A stretch of DNA of 47,841 nucleotides from Pseudomonadota bacterium. Its GTDB lineage: Bacteria; Pseudomonadota; Alphaproteobacteria; Acetobacterales; Acetobacteraceae. A program made the position numbers and the translations under genes. The notes below the pieces were generated by a model that was given only the letters and a program-made list of their open reading frames with translations, did no database searches and was not told the DNA's origin. The stretch lies in NCBI GenBank assembly GCA_021805565.1, contig JAJZFA010000007.1, forward strand, positions 1 through 47,841, in the 5' to 3' direction. Positions 9,001 to 16,832 of this stretch are shown here, one piece after another; the stretch's first letter is position 1, and every line of letters begins with the position of its first letter.

Positions 9001-9248
9001 TCGCCGATACGGCGGCGCTGATCGCGGCGATGGATATCGTGGTGAGCATCGACACGGCCGTTGCTCATTTGGCTGGCGCGATGGGCAAGCCGCTGCTGCT
9101 GATGCTGGCGTTCAATCCGGACTGGCGGTGGATGCTGAAACGAAGCGATTCACTCTGGTATCCAACCGCTCGGCTGCACCGGCAACCGGCACCGGGGGCG
9201 TGGGGCCCGGTTGTCGAAGCGGTGATCGCTGATTTGCCGAAGGGTTGA
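6012..9248 (+). CDS. ThDP-dependent (acetolactate synthase-like) enzyme fused to TPR repeats and a GT9-like glycosyltransferase domain
   Basis: A 1078-residue multidomain protein. Residues 1 to about 545 are a full ThDP enzyme: N-terminal PYR domain with the catalytic-type glutamate in CRFEAGAVNMADAFGK, central domain, and a ThDP/Mg-binding motif starting GDGGFMMTGQE and ending FNNQMYGTIR. Residues about 546-576 are a basic, Pro/Ala-rich linker (KAVAKPRRAPAKGRR). Residues about 577-820 are TPR-like helical repeats (e.g. ALHLLGVVLTLQDRPAEAVP, WFNLAGSLLKLGRLEDAL). Residues about 830-1078 resemble heptosyltransferase-like GT9 domains (EQGRGDMLQFIRYAPLLAARG, GVAWSGS, SIDTAVAHLAGAMGKPLLL, DWRWM). 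The ThDP part should decarboxylate or ligate a 2-oxo acid, but its substrate is unknown. The frame is unbroken with no internal stop. The start at 6012 has an AGGGGGA site. The next gene is convergent, so it is probably monocistronic. Confidence 0.85.
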   Translation: MEQARKTGVAPRHGGRVLADALVAQGIDHVFEVPGESFLDTLDGLYDQGGKIKLVTCRFEAGAVNMADAFGKLTGRPAAAMVTRGPGACHGAIGVHVAFQDSTPLLLFVGQIPHRDTGRDAFQEVDYRQMFAPLAKWVTQIDFAERIPEVVAHAVDVATSGRPGPVVIALSEEMQKDRVQVPDLPRGNVSRAFPDPDALQTMRRLLAKAKKPVAVIGGSCWTPAGRAALHKFLTQNDIPVVVGFRRQAHYDGTSANFAGDLGVGSDPGLIGKLKEADLILAVGSRLGDAVTQGYTLLDMAGSVPIVQVLPDGAEIGRVFRTKLGIVSDLNTFAIAAAGLEPVKPAWAKWTRDLRSLREAQRAVPNYEGPLNLAAAMRELETMLTPDAIVTTDAGNFAGWATRFLNFSEHQRYIGPTNGAMGYSVPAAVGAKIAFPDRMVVAMVGDGGFMMTGQEIATAFHHGVAPIILVFNNQMYGTIRMHQEKAYPWRVSGTALTNPDFAKYIESFGGHGEVVAATGDFGPAFRRAVASGKPALIELRINPEQSTSRATIADLRAGRPQPKAVAKPRRAPAKGRRLNPRLQEAARLYTARDYPGAEAACRGVLGEAPGDFDALHLLGVVLTLQDRPAEAVPFLRDAAATGAGNGLVVVNLGNALLALEQYEALLALPVAGNADGLNNLGLAYRGLGRHDAAAGAFRQAVAARWDHAGGWFNLAGSLLKLGRLEDALHASTRALRVAPLDTPVQRLADSVNETGRILLALGRPLDALARWRDFLNNYPGQISVVWNMSLCLLLLGRFEEGWRGYECRFEVPGHDGRPAGAAVLDPAQVAGKRVLILTEQGRGDMLQFIRYAPLLAARGATVLVETYPDLMALVAAMPCVSMVTGTGDPWPEADLVTPAMSLPLAFGYHPANIPYLGVPAARTVRLEPSIRPRVGVAWSGSVHSRERSALPAEALAPLLALPGFVFHCLQTEIAEPDRAWLRSVRPDIALHEGEPRDFADTAALIAAMDIVVSIDTAVAHLAGAMGKPLLLMLAFNPDWRWMLKRSDSLWYPTARLHRQPAPGAWGPVVEAVIADLPKG

Positions 9249-9320
9249 GGCAGCATTGGCCACCCATGCGCCGGCAATCCGTTAGCGCTGCCCTCTCAAA
9301 CCATGAGTTGAGGCATTGCG

Positions 9321-9438
9321 CTAAAGCAACGCTGGCAAATAAGTGCGTCAGCACGCCAGCAAAGTTGCCGTGCAAAACATAAGCTTAGGGCATGCCCGAC
9401 ACTGCAATTCGAAGCGATAATGGTGGGCATGGCCTAAG
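9321..9438 (+). repeat. Dispersed two-hairpin repeat, copy 1
   Basis: The first stem pairs GCAACGCTGGC (9326-9336) with GCCAGC (9355-9360) and GTTGC (9364-9368). The second pairs CTTAGGGCATGCCC (9384-9397) with GGGCATGGCCTAAG (9425-9438), with one mismatch. The first 70 bases differ from the copy at 28598-28715 at only about 6 positions. It sits between the convergent ends of the fusion gene and mucR, overlapping the mucR stop, so it could act as a two-way terminator or as a REP-like element. Confidence 0.8.
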
Positions 9439-9967
9439 GCTTGCCGGCTTTCCGCTTTTTGGCCGGCCGGTCGGCGGGTTTCAGGCCAAGTCCGCTTTGC
9501 AAGGCGAGGTTCGAACGCAATTTCGCGTAATCGGCGGCAACCATTGGATAGTGGCTGGGAAGGCCCCATTTCGCGCGATATTCGTCCGGGGTCATGCCAT
9601 GAACGGTCAACAGATGCCGTTTCAGCATCTTCATTGTCAGGCCGTCCTCCATACAGATCAGGTGGTCGCCGAACACCGTTTGCCCGTGGGTTGGATGGAC
9701 GAACGACGCTGGGGGAACACTGTCCATTGGCAGGATATGATCGTCATCGCGATCGTGATCGTGATCGTGACTGGCCTGGATGGGGTATTCGTGCGGGCGT
9801 CGGACAGTTCCGAACGGCTGCGATCCAGGCGGCTCCAGGCCGGCTAACGTACTATAAACGTTACGAATGATGGTCGGGAGCAGATCGGTTGCCACTGGAT
9901 TATGGCCGGCATGCGCCGCCACGATCTGCGCGGATAGCGCCAGAATGTGCCTGTTTGGGTCTGTCAT
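9434..9967 (-). CDS. MucR/Ros-family zinc-finger transcriptional regulator
   Basis: A 177-residue alphaproteobacterial regulator. The N-terminus (MTDPNRHILALSAQIVAAHAG) matches the oligomerising MucR segment. Residues about 97-160 are the signature domain: VFGDHLICMEDGLTMKML followed by KRHLLTVHGMTPDEYR and AKWGLPSHYPMVA. It has the prokaryotic zinc-finger pattern C-x2-D-x9-H-x4-H. Family members are H-NS-like silencers binding AT-rich DNA, and they often repress exopolysaccharide, motility and their own genes. Unusually, the linker holds an HDHDHDRDDDH stretch encoded by a hexanucleotide repeat. AAGGA lies about 10 bases before the ATG. The upstream region is AT-rich with inverted repeats, which fits autoregulation (inference). 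Confidence 0.93.
   Translation of the reverse strand: MTDPNRHILALSAQIVAAHAGHNPVATDLLPTIIRNVYSTLAGLEPPGSQPFGTVRRPHEYPIQASHDHDHDRDDDHILPMDSVPPASFVHPTHGQTVFGDHLICMEDGLTMKMLKRHLLTVHGMTPDEYRAKWGLPSHYPMVAADYAKLRSNLALQSGLGLKPADRPAKKRKAGKP
9738..9773 (-). repeat. Hexanucleotide microsatellite inside mucR
   Basis: Near-perfect tandem GATCGT-like units on the + strand, encoding alternating His-Asp in the MucR linker. Such runs can change copy number by slippage without breaking the frame. Confidence 0.75.
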
Positions 9968-9992
9968 CGGCCAGGGTCCTTAATAATCGTGC

Positions 9993-10038
9993 GATTGACG
10001 TTTTATTAACGTTGTATTAGCTATTTCATTAACGTCAA
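9993..10038. promoter_or_regulatory. AT-rich mucR upstream region with inverted repeat; candidate operator
   Basis: TTGACGTT (9995-10002) and AACGTCAA (10031-10038) form a perfect inverted repeat. A 22-base element at 9993-10014 (GATTGACG, TTT, TTAACG core) recurs at 10314-10335. The stretch has several T-A steps, which MucR/Ros proteins favour. It lies between mucR and the divergent small gene. Confidence 0.5.
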
Positions 10039-10092
10039 TATCGCGGATGAAGAATCGGTGCCGGAATGGAGATGCCGATTGGCGGAGATGTG

Positions 10093-10278
10093 ATGAGCGA
10101 TTCTACTTTTCAGGCCGCCTATTCCCGGGTCCGGGCTCATCATGACGATATGTCCTGGTTTGCCCTGTCTCCCCAGCAAATCACCGATTTAATCTATCGA
10201 GAAATCCGCGCTATCGATCGCGAATGTATAATGGCGCAATCTGCGGGGGATGATTCGCCGGCTGCCGCCGCTGAATAG
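10093..10278 (+). CDS. Hypothetical 61-residue protein
   Basis: A small acidic protein (begins MSDSTFQAAYSRVRAHHDDM). It contains a likely helix FALSPQQITDLIYREIRAIDREC and a Ser/Ala-rich tail. The family is not recognised. The ATG at 10093 is chosen because GGAG lies about 6 bases upstream; an in-frame ATG at 10066 has no such site. It is divergent from mucR and 85 bases before glgE, so it may be under MucR control. Function unknown. Confidence 0.5.
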   Translation: MSDSTFQAAYSRVRAHHDDMSWFALSPQQITDLIYREIRAIDRECIMAQSAGDDSPAAAAE

Positions 10279-10313
10279 TGCTGGAGTCTCAGGCGACACC
10301 GGGGCGATTGCGA

Positions 10314-10335
10314 GATTGACGATTTTTTAACGCTG
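10314..10335 (+). promoter_or_regulatory. Candidate operator upstream of glgE, matching the mucR-region motif
   Basis: This 22-base element matches 9993-10014 at 19 of 22 positions, sharing GATTGACG, TTT, TTAACG and a final TG. It is 29 bases before the GTG start of glgE and could be a regulator site or contain a -35 (TTGACG). No good -10 is visible. Confidence 0.45.
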
Positions 10336-10363
10336 AAACCGTGGGACGGGTGAAACCTCCAAC

Positions 10364-13300
10364 GTGCCTCGGCGTTGTCTCGCCGTGATGAATATACGCC
10401 GGCCTAATTCCGTCCCGCCCGCAGTACCAGCGCACCTGCCAACAAATATTTATCATTTGCATCCGTTGGTCGCCGGCCCCCTGGAAACCTGGGACGCGAC
10501 TTTCGCCCGCATCGCGGCGATGGGGTTCAGCCACGTCTGTCTGGCCCCGCCCTTCGATCCCGGCGACGGCGGCGATATGTTCGTTCATGAGGGTTTTAGC
10601 CGGTTGCATCCGGCGTTGCATTTTGGCGGGACCGCCGAACAGGGACTGGCCCTGGCCGTGGCGCTGGCGGATCGTGCCGGTTTGCGGCTGATGCTGGATA
10701 TGGCACCCGGTCAGATGGCGATCGGTGGCTTGCCCCGGCATCGTCCAGACTGGTTTGTCCCCGCCTCTGAAACTGCGTTCGCCGATCCGCGGCGGCCGCC
10801 GCACCGTGCCGATATCGCAATCGCCCGGTTCGGCGAGACAGCGGTGGCCGGCGAGATCGCCGAGTGGTGGGTTTCGGTTTTGATCCGCCAGACAGAAGCG
10901 GGCATCGCCGGGTTCCGCTGCCTGACCCTGGATGCGGTTCCGGTGTCGTTTTGGAATCGCATCGTATCCGCGGTGCCAGGAGCGTTGTTTCTGGCATGGA
11001 CCCCCGGGGTGACCGGGTTGAGCGCGTACGCCGGTGCCGGGTTCGATCTGACCTGCGGTTCGGCCACGCGGTGGGACGGCCGGGCCCCATGGTTTTGGGG
11101 TGAGCAGGATGCACTGCGTGCTGTCGCGCCGGCCCTCGCATGTCCGGAGCCGTCGTTTCTTGACCGCCTGGCCGCGCACCTGCCGCACGACGCAGATACC
11201 GCCGCGTATTGCCGCCTGGCTTTGCGCATCGCGGCGGCAATCGGATCGGGACTATTCGTGCCGATGGGATTCGAATACGCGACCGCCCGCCGTTTCGACC
11301 GGATCGTGGGTAGCCCCGCCGATTTGGAGGCCGCAAGGCGCGACGGAGCGGCCGATCTGTCCGCCGACATCGCGGCGGCGATCCGGCTGAACGCAAGCTT
11401 GCCGCCCTGTCGCGGGTTGCGGCCGGTCACTGGTCCGGCGGCGCCTGTTCCTGCTCTGCTGCGAGGCGATACCCTGGTCTTGATCAACCCCGATCTGGTT
11501 CGTCCGGCCGCTGTGACGTTCCCTCTGGTGCCGCTGCCCGGCCTCGCGTTGTGTGCGTCCGTCGCTTCCATCCCTGCGCTGGACCCTGGCGAGGTGCGCG
11601 TTCTCGCCTGCCATGCGACCGAACCGGTGTTCGGCGGCGGTCTGGATTTGACCCGCACATGGGCGGAGGCGTCCCGCATCGCCATCGAAGCGGTCGAACC
11701 CTCGGGCGACTATCCCGCAAAAGCCGTCATTGGTCGCAGTTTTAGCGTAAGCGCCGATATTTTTGGCGATGGCCACGATGTGCTGGCAGCCGATCTGCTG
11801 TGGCGACCGGACGACGATATCGAATGGCAACGGGTGCCAATGCGCAAGCTGGCCAATGATCGCTGGCAGGCGAGCGTCCGGCCCGATCGTATCGGATTGT
11901 ATCGGTATGCGGTGGAGGCGTGGTGGGACGAGTGGGGCACGTTCATCCACGATTTGCGTGCCAAGTGTGCCGCCGGCCAGGACGTGGCGTTGGAAGTGCT
12001 GGAAGGGCAGGGGCTGGTGGCGGCGACATTAGGTCGGGCCGAACCGGACCTGGACGCGGACGCATTGTTGTCGGATCAGCTGCACGCGGCGATGGCGGCA
12101 GCCGATAAACGCCCGTTCGCGGTTCGCGGAGCCTTGCTCACCGTTCGCACCGACCGGCCGGCTGCGGTGTTTGCCAGTTGGTATGAGCTTTTTCCGCGAT
12201 CCGTCACGACCGATCCGCGGGTCCATGGCACATTCCGCTCAGTGATCGGCGTGCTGCCGTCCATCCGGGACATGGGATTCGATGTGCTTTACTTCCCGCC
12301 GATTCATCCGATCGGGCGGATCAATCGCAAGGGGCGCAATAACAGCCGGCAGGCCGCACCGAACGACGTCGGCAGCCCGTATGCGATCGGCAGTGCCGAG
12401 GGTGGCCACGACGCGGTGCATCCCGAATTGGGCACGTTGGAGGATTTTCAGGCTCTTTTGCTGGCTGCCAGGGAGCATGATCTGGAGATCGCGCTCGACT
12501 TCGCGGTGCAGTGTGCGCCGGATCACCCATGGGTGACCGAACACCCGGACTGGTTCCGCCGGCGGCCCGATGGATCGATACGGTACGCGGAAAACCCGCC
12601 GAAAAAATATGAGGATATCGTCAACCCCGATTTTTATGGCGAGGCATCGCTGCCGGGTGTTTGGACCGCGTTGCGCGACGTCGTCCGGTTCTGGGCGGAC
12701 CAGGGCGTGCGTATCTTCCGGGTGGACAATCCGCACACCAAACCCTTGCCGTTCTGGCGGTGGTTGATCGCCGACATTCAAAGCCGCGATCCGGATGTGC
12801 TGTTTCTGGCCGAGGCGTTTACCCGGCCGAAGCCCATGTACCGGCTTGCCAAGTGCGGCTTTTCTCAATCCTATACTTATTTTACCTGGAGGAATACGAA
12901 GGCCGAGATCGTCGCTTACCTGACGGAATTGACAACCGCGCCGGTCGCCGATTTCTTCCGGCCGAATTTTTTCGTCAATACACCGGATATCGATCCGTTG
13001 TTCTTGCAAACATCCGGCCGGGCGGGCTTCTTGATCCGGGCGGTTCTGGCGGCCACGCTGTCGGGGCTGTGGGGGATTTATTCCGGGTTTGAGATATGCG
13101 AAGCCGCGCCGCTGCCAGGCCGGGAAGAATATCTCGATTCAGAAAAATATGAGATCAGGCCACGGGATTATACCACACCGAACTCGATCGTGGCCGAGAT
13201 CGCGGCGTTGAATCGCATCCGCCGGCGGCATCCGGCGTTACAGTCGCATTTGGGGCTGACATTCTACAACGCTTTCGACGGGCAGGTTATTTTGTACGGA

Positions 13301-13537
13301 AAGCGCGATCCGCTGGATGGGTCCATGATCTTGGTCGCTGTCAATCTCGATCCCCATACCGCCCGCGACACAACGATCGAGATTCCGCTTTGGGAATTCG
13401 GGTTGAGCGACCGGGCCTCGATCCAGGCAACCGATTTAATGTTCGGGGACAGTTTCATGTGGCACGGCAACGTGCAATCCATACGGCTCGATCCGGTGGA
13501 TTTGCCGTTCCGTATCTGGCGGCTGGAGATTGGCTGA
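10364..13537 (+). CDS. glgE: Alpha-1,4-glucan:maltose-1-phosphate maltosyltransferase GlgE, with extra N-terminal GH13-like domain
   Basis: Transfers maltose from maltose 1-phosphate to the non-reducing end of alpha-1,4-glucan. The maltosyltransferase core begins near residue 430 (IAIEAVEPSGDYPAKAVIG) and includes YELFPRS and the catalytic barrel. Predicted residues are the nucleophile D788 (FRVDNPHTKP), acid/base E817 (FLAEAF) and D875 (VNTPDI). Their spacings of 29 and 58 closely match characterised Streptomyces GlgE. Residues 1 to about 400 form an additional GH13-like barrel in which the usual catalytic motifs are degenerate (GFRCLTLDAVP; LAWTPG instead of a Glu-bearing strand). At 1057 residues it is far longer than the usual 660-700. 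The start is uncertain: GTG 10364 or ATG 10388, neither with a clear ribosome site. First gene of the trehalose/glucan operon. Confidence 0.93.
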   Translation: MPRRCLAVMNIRRPNSVPPAVPAHLPTNIYHLHPLVAGPLETWDATFARIAAMGFSHVCLAPPFDPGDGGDMFVHEGFSRLHPALHFGGTAEQGLALAVALADRAGLRLMLDMAPGQMAIGGLPRHRPDWFVPASETAFADPRRPPHRADIAIARFGETAVAGEIAEWWVSVLIRQTEAGIAGFRCLTLDAVPVSFWNRIVSAVPGALFLAWTPGVTGLSAYAGAGFDLTCGSATRWDGRAPWFWGEQDALRAVAPALACPEPSFLDRLAAHLPHDADTAAYCRLALRIAAAIGSGLFVPMGFEYATARRFDRIVGSPADLEAARRDGAADLSADIAAAIRLNASLPPCRGLRPVTGPAAPVPALLRGDTLVLINPDLVRPAAVTFPLVPLPGLALCASVASIPALDPGEVRVLACHATEPVFGGGLDLTRTWAEASRIAIEAVEPSGDYPAKAVIGRSFSVSADIFGDGHDVLAADLLWRPDDDIEWQRVPMRKLANDRWQASVRPDRIGLYRYAVEAWWDEWGTFIHDLRAKCAAGQDVALEVLEGQGLVAATLGRAEPDLDADALLSDQLHAAMAAADKRPFAVRGALLTVRTDRPAAVFASWYELFPRSVTTDPRVHGTFRSVIGVLPSIRDMGFDVLYFPPIHPIGRINRKGRNNSRQAAPNDVGSPYAIGSAEGGHDAVHPELGTLEDFQALLLAAREHDLEIALDFAVQCAPDHPWVTEHPDWFRRRPDGSIRYAENPPKKYEDIVNPDFYGEASLPGVWTALRDVVRFWADQGVRIFRVDNPHTKPLPFWRWLIADIQSRDPDVLFLAEAFTRPKPMYRLAKCGFSQSYTYFTWRNTKAEIVAYLTELTTAPVADFFRPNFFVNTPDIDPLFLQTSGRAGFLIRAVLAATLSGLWGIYSGFEICEAAPLPGREEYLDSEKYEIRPRDYTTPNSIVAEIAALNRIRRRHPALQSHLGLTFYNAFDGQVILYGKRDPLDGSMILVAVNLDPHTARDTTIEIPLWEFGLSDRASIQATDLMFGDSFMWHGNVQSIRLDPVDLPFRIWRLEIG

Positions 13538-13538
13538 G

Positions 13539-16500
13539 ATGACGATCGCCCCCTCCCTGCCAGGCGTGACCGGACAGACGGCGGACGCGGATCCGCTTTG
13601 GTATAAAGATGCGATCATTTACCAGATTCATGTCAAGTCGTTCTTAGACGGGAACAACGACGGGATCGGCGACTTCGCGGGGCTGATTTCCCGCCTGGAT
13701 TATATCGCGGAGTTGGGGGTCAACACCATTTGGCTGCTGCCGTTCTACCCCTCGCCGCGGCTGGACGATGGATACGACATCGCCGATTATCGCGGCGTGC
13801 ATCCCGATTATGGTACTTTGGCCGATGTGAAGCGCTTTATCGCCGCTGCGCATGATCGCGGCATTCGCGTTATCGCCGAACTGGTGATCAACCATACGTC
13901 CGACCAGCATCCCTGGTTCCAGCGAGCCAGGCTTGCCAAGCCCGGATCGCTGTACCGCGATTTTTACGTCTGGTCGAAGGACGATAAAAAATACGCCGGG
14001 ACGCGGGTTATTTTCGTGGATACCGAGCGGTCTAATTGGACGTGGGATGAAACGGCACAGGCGTATTATTGGCATCGGTTTTACCATCATCAGCCGGATT
14101 TGAATTTCGACAATCCGCGGGTATTGCGGGAGGTGTTGTCCGTTCTGCGGTACTGGGCCGATCTCGGTATCGACGGTTTGCGGCTGGATGCGGTACCGTA
14201 TCTGGTGGAGCGGGAGGGCACCAATAATGAAAATCTGCCCGAGACGCATGCGATTTTGAAGAAAATCCGTGCCGAACTCTCAGCTCATTATCCTGGCAAA
14301 ATGTTGCTGGCCGAAGCCAATCAATGGCCCGAGGATACAAAGGATTATTTCGGCGACGGCGACGAGTGCCAGATGGCATTCCACTTTCCGCTGATGCCGC
14401 GCATGTATATGGCCATTGCGCGAGAGGATCGTTTTCCGATCACCGATATTCTCCGGCAGACACCGGATATTCCCGCCAATTGCCAGTGGGCCATTTTCCT
14501 GCGCAACCACGACGAACTGACATTGGAGATGGTAACCGAGTCGGAACGGGATTTTCTGTGGGCGACTTATGCGTCCGATCGCCGAGCCCGGATCAATCTG
14601 GGTATCCGACGCCGGCTGGCGCCGTTGCTGGAGCACGACCGGCGCCGGATCGAACTGATGAATTATTTGCTGCTGTCGATGCCCGGTACGCCGGTGATTT
14701 ACTATGGCGACGAAATCGGCATGGGCGACAACATCCATTTGGGCGATCGCAACGGCGTTCGTACGCCAATGCAGTGGTCGCCCGATCGCAATGGCGGGTT
14801 TTCCCGCGTCGCCGATCCGTCGCGCCTGGTTCTGCCGATGGTGATGGATCCGCTGTATGCATATCAGACTGTCAACGTGGAAACGCAGGCATCGGATCCT
14901 CATTCGCTGCTGATGTGGATGCGGCGAGTCATCGCGGTGCGGCGCCAGTATCCGGTCTTCGGCCGCGGCGGCTACCGGTTGCTGTATCCGAAGAACCGCA
15001 AAATCCTGGCCTATCTGCGCCAGCAGGACGATACCGCCATTCTGTGCGTCGCCAATCTGTCGCGCACGCCGCAGGCAGTGGAAATCGATCTGGCTGAATT
15101 TCAGGGCCGTATCCCCATCGAACTCGATGGGCATTCCGAATTTCCGCCGATCGGTCAGTTGACGTATCTTCTGACCTTGCCGCCGTATGGCTTTTACTGG
15201 TTCCTGCTGTCGGAATCGGGAGATGGATCGTTTTCGCACACCCCCGCACCCGAACCCATGCCAGAATATCAAACCATCGTTATGCGCCAGTCGCTGCCTG
15301 ACGCCATTGCGTCCGCTCGCGCGCTGATCGAACGCGAGTCGTTGCCACAGTATCTGGCCATGCGCCGATGGTTCGCGCAAAAGGATCAGGTCTTGCGATC
15401 GGTCCGGATCGCAACGATGACACGGGGGCCGGCCGATGACGCCGTGCTGCTTGAAGTCGAGACCGAAACCGCATCGGAAACCGCGCGCTGGCTACTGCCA
15501 CTCAGTATTGTCTGGGACGATACCAACGCACCGCCGCTGCAATCGCAACTTGCCATTGCCCGGGTGCGGCGTGGCGCCAAGGTCGGATTGCTGACCGATG
15601 CGTTTTCTTTACCGGGATTTCCGTTGGCGGTTTTGGCCGGACTGGCGAACAAGACCGATATCGTTACCGATCATGGGACGATCCGTTTCGAGCCGACATC
15701 GCGCATGGCCGATATCGTCGTGCCCGCGGATGCCGAAATGAACTGGATATCGGCCGAACAGTCCAACTCATCGGTCATTGTGGGCGACGTTGCGATCGTC
15801 AAGATGTTCCGGCGCGTTACGTCGGGGCCGCACCCCGAGGCTGAAATGGGCCGCTATCTGACCGAGAATGGCTTCGCCTACACGCCTGCGTTGCTGGGCG
15901 AGGTGGTCCGGGTGGATACGGACGGCACGCGCCATGCGCTCGTCATCGCGCAGGCGTTTGTCCGCAATCAGGGCGATGCCTGGACGTGGACCGTGGATTT
16001 GTTGCTGCGCGGGCTGTCCGACATCGCCGGCGGCGACGAAAGCGTGGTGGACGATGCCGGGGGCAGCGCCGACTATGGCCGGTTCGCCGCATTGCTTGGG
16101 CAGCGATTGGGGGAGATGCACGCGATTTTGGGCCGGCCGTCGGACGATCCGGCTTTTGCCCCGGTCACCGGAACACCCGGCACCGCGGAAGCGCTCGGTG
16201 CGCGCGTGCGCACCCAACTCGATGCCGCCTATCGGGCGATCGATGCGGCCCAGCAGTTGGACCCGGAAGCGGACCAGGACAAGACAGCGATGAATGCTGC
16301 CCGCCCAGCGCTGATGAGCGGGCTGGCGACCCTGGCGGAGCGCGCGGATGGTGCGATGCTGACGCGGATTCATGGCGATCTGCATCTGGGACAGGTTTTG
16401 GTGGCCGGAGGCGATGTCACCATCATCGACTTCGAAGGCGAACCGGCCAAGCCGGTGGAAATGCGGCGTTCCAAGGACCATGGGCTGCGTGACGTGGCCG

Positions 16501-16832
16501 GAATGCTGCGCTCTTTCGACTATGCCGCCGCGGTTGTGAAGCGCCGCAGTCAGGCCAGTCACGGGCATCTACCCAGCGATCGTGTCGATGCGTTCCTCGG
16601 GCGTTTTGCCGAACAGGCGACCGAGGCATTCCTTTCAGGCTATAAGATTGCCTCGGCCGGACAGTCAGGGTCTATTGCAGGCGATACCGCATTGCTGGAT
16701 TTGTTCTTGATCGAAAAGGCAGCCTATGAAGTGGTGTACGAGGCGGCCAACCGGCCGGGATGGATCGACGTGCCGCTGCGCGGGCTCGCCCGCCTTACAC
16801 GTCATCTTCTGGGTGCCGGGTCCGCATCATGA
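13539..16832 (+). CDS. treS: Trehalose synthase-maltokinase fusion (TreS-Mak/Pep2)
   Basis: Isomerises trehalose to maltose and then phosphorylates maltose to maltose 1-phosphate, the GlgE substrate. Residues about 15-550 are the GH13 TreS domain with D217 ([10 protein letters not shown]), E259 ([11 protein letters not shown]) and D325 ([12 protein letters not shown]). Residues about 600-1097 are the maltokinase, an aminoglycoside-phosphotransferase-like fold with catalytic loop HGDLHLGQ (H945, D947) and metal-binding IDFEGEP (D964). The fused arrangement is known in many proteobacteria. The ATG at 13539 is one base after the glgE stop and has GGAG 10 bases upstream. A TTG at 13530 is too close to that site. 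Confidence 0.95.
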   Translation: MTIAPSLPGVTGQTADADPLWYKDAIIYQIHVKSFLDGNNDGIGDFAGLISRLDYIAELGVNTIWLLPFYPSPRLDDGYDIADYRGVHPDYGTLADVKRFIAAAHDRGIRVIAELVINHTSDQHPWFQRARLAKPGSLYRDFYVWSKDDKKYAGTRVIFVDTERSNWTWDETAQAYYWHRFYHHQPDLNFDNPRVLREVLSVLRYWADLGIDGLRLDAVPYLVEREGTNNENLPETHAILKKIRAELSAHYPGKMLLAEANQWPEDTKDYFGDGDECQMAFHFPLMPRMYMAIAREDRFPITDILRQTPDIPANCQWAIFLRNHDELTLEMVTESERDFLWATYASDRRARINLGIRRRLAPLLEHDRRRIELMNYLLLSMPGTPVIYYGDEIGMGDNIHLGDRNGVRTPMQWSPDRNGGFSRVADPSRLVLPMVMDPLYAYQTVNVETQASDPHSLLMWMRRVIAVRRQYPVFGRGGYRLLYPKNRKILAYLRQQDDTAILCVANLSRTPQAVEIDLAEFQGRIPIELDGHSEFPPIGQLTYLLTLPPYGFYWFLLSESGDGSFSHTPAPEPMPEYQTIVMRQSLPDAIASARALIERESLPQYLAMRRWFAQKDQVLRSVRIATMTRGPADDAVLLEVETETASETARWLLPLSIVWDDTNAPPLQSQLAIARVRRGAKVGLLTDAFSLPGFPLAVLAGLANKTDIVTDHGTIRFEPTSRMADIVVPADAEMNWISAEQSNSSVIVGDVAIVKMFRRVTSGPHPEAEMGRYLTENGFAYTPALLGEVVRVDTDGTRHALVIAQAFVRNQGDAWTWTVDLLLRGLSDIAGGDESVVDDAGGSADYGRFAALLGQRLGEMHAILGRPSDDPAFAPVTGTPGTAEALGARVRTQLDAAYRAIDAAQQLDPEADQDKTAMNAARPALMSGLATLAERADGAMLTRIHGDLHLGQVLVAGGDVTIIDFEGEPAKPVEMRRSKDHGLRDVAGMLRSFDYAAAVVKRRSQASHGHLPSDRVDAFLGRFAEQATEAFLSGYKIASAGQSGSIAGDTALLDLFLIEKAAYEVVYEAANRPGWIDVPLRGLARLTRHLLGAGSAS

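Noticed and set aside
9112..9375. Minus-strand ORFs sharing the start MHGNFAGV-THLFASVALA, here and at 28128-28652
   Set aside because: The shared N-terminus is simply the dispersed repeat read backwards; the rest of each ORF is a shadow of the neighbouring gene.
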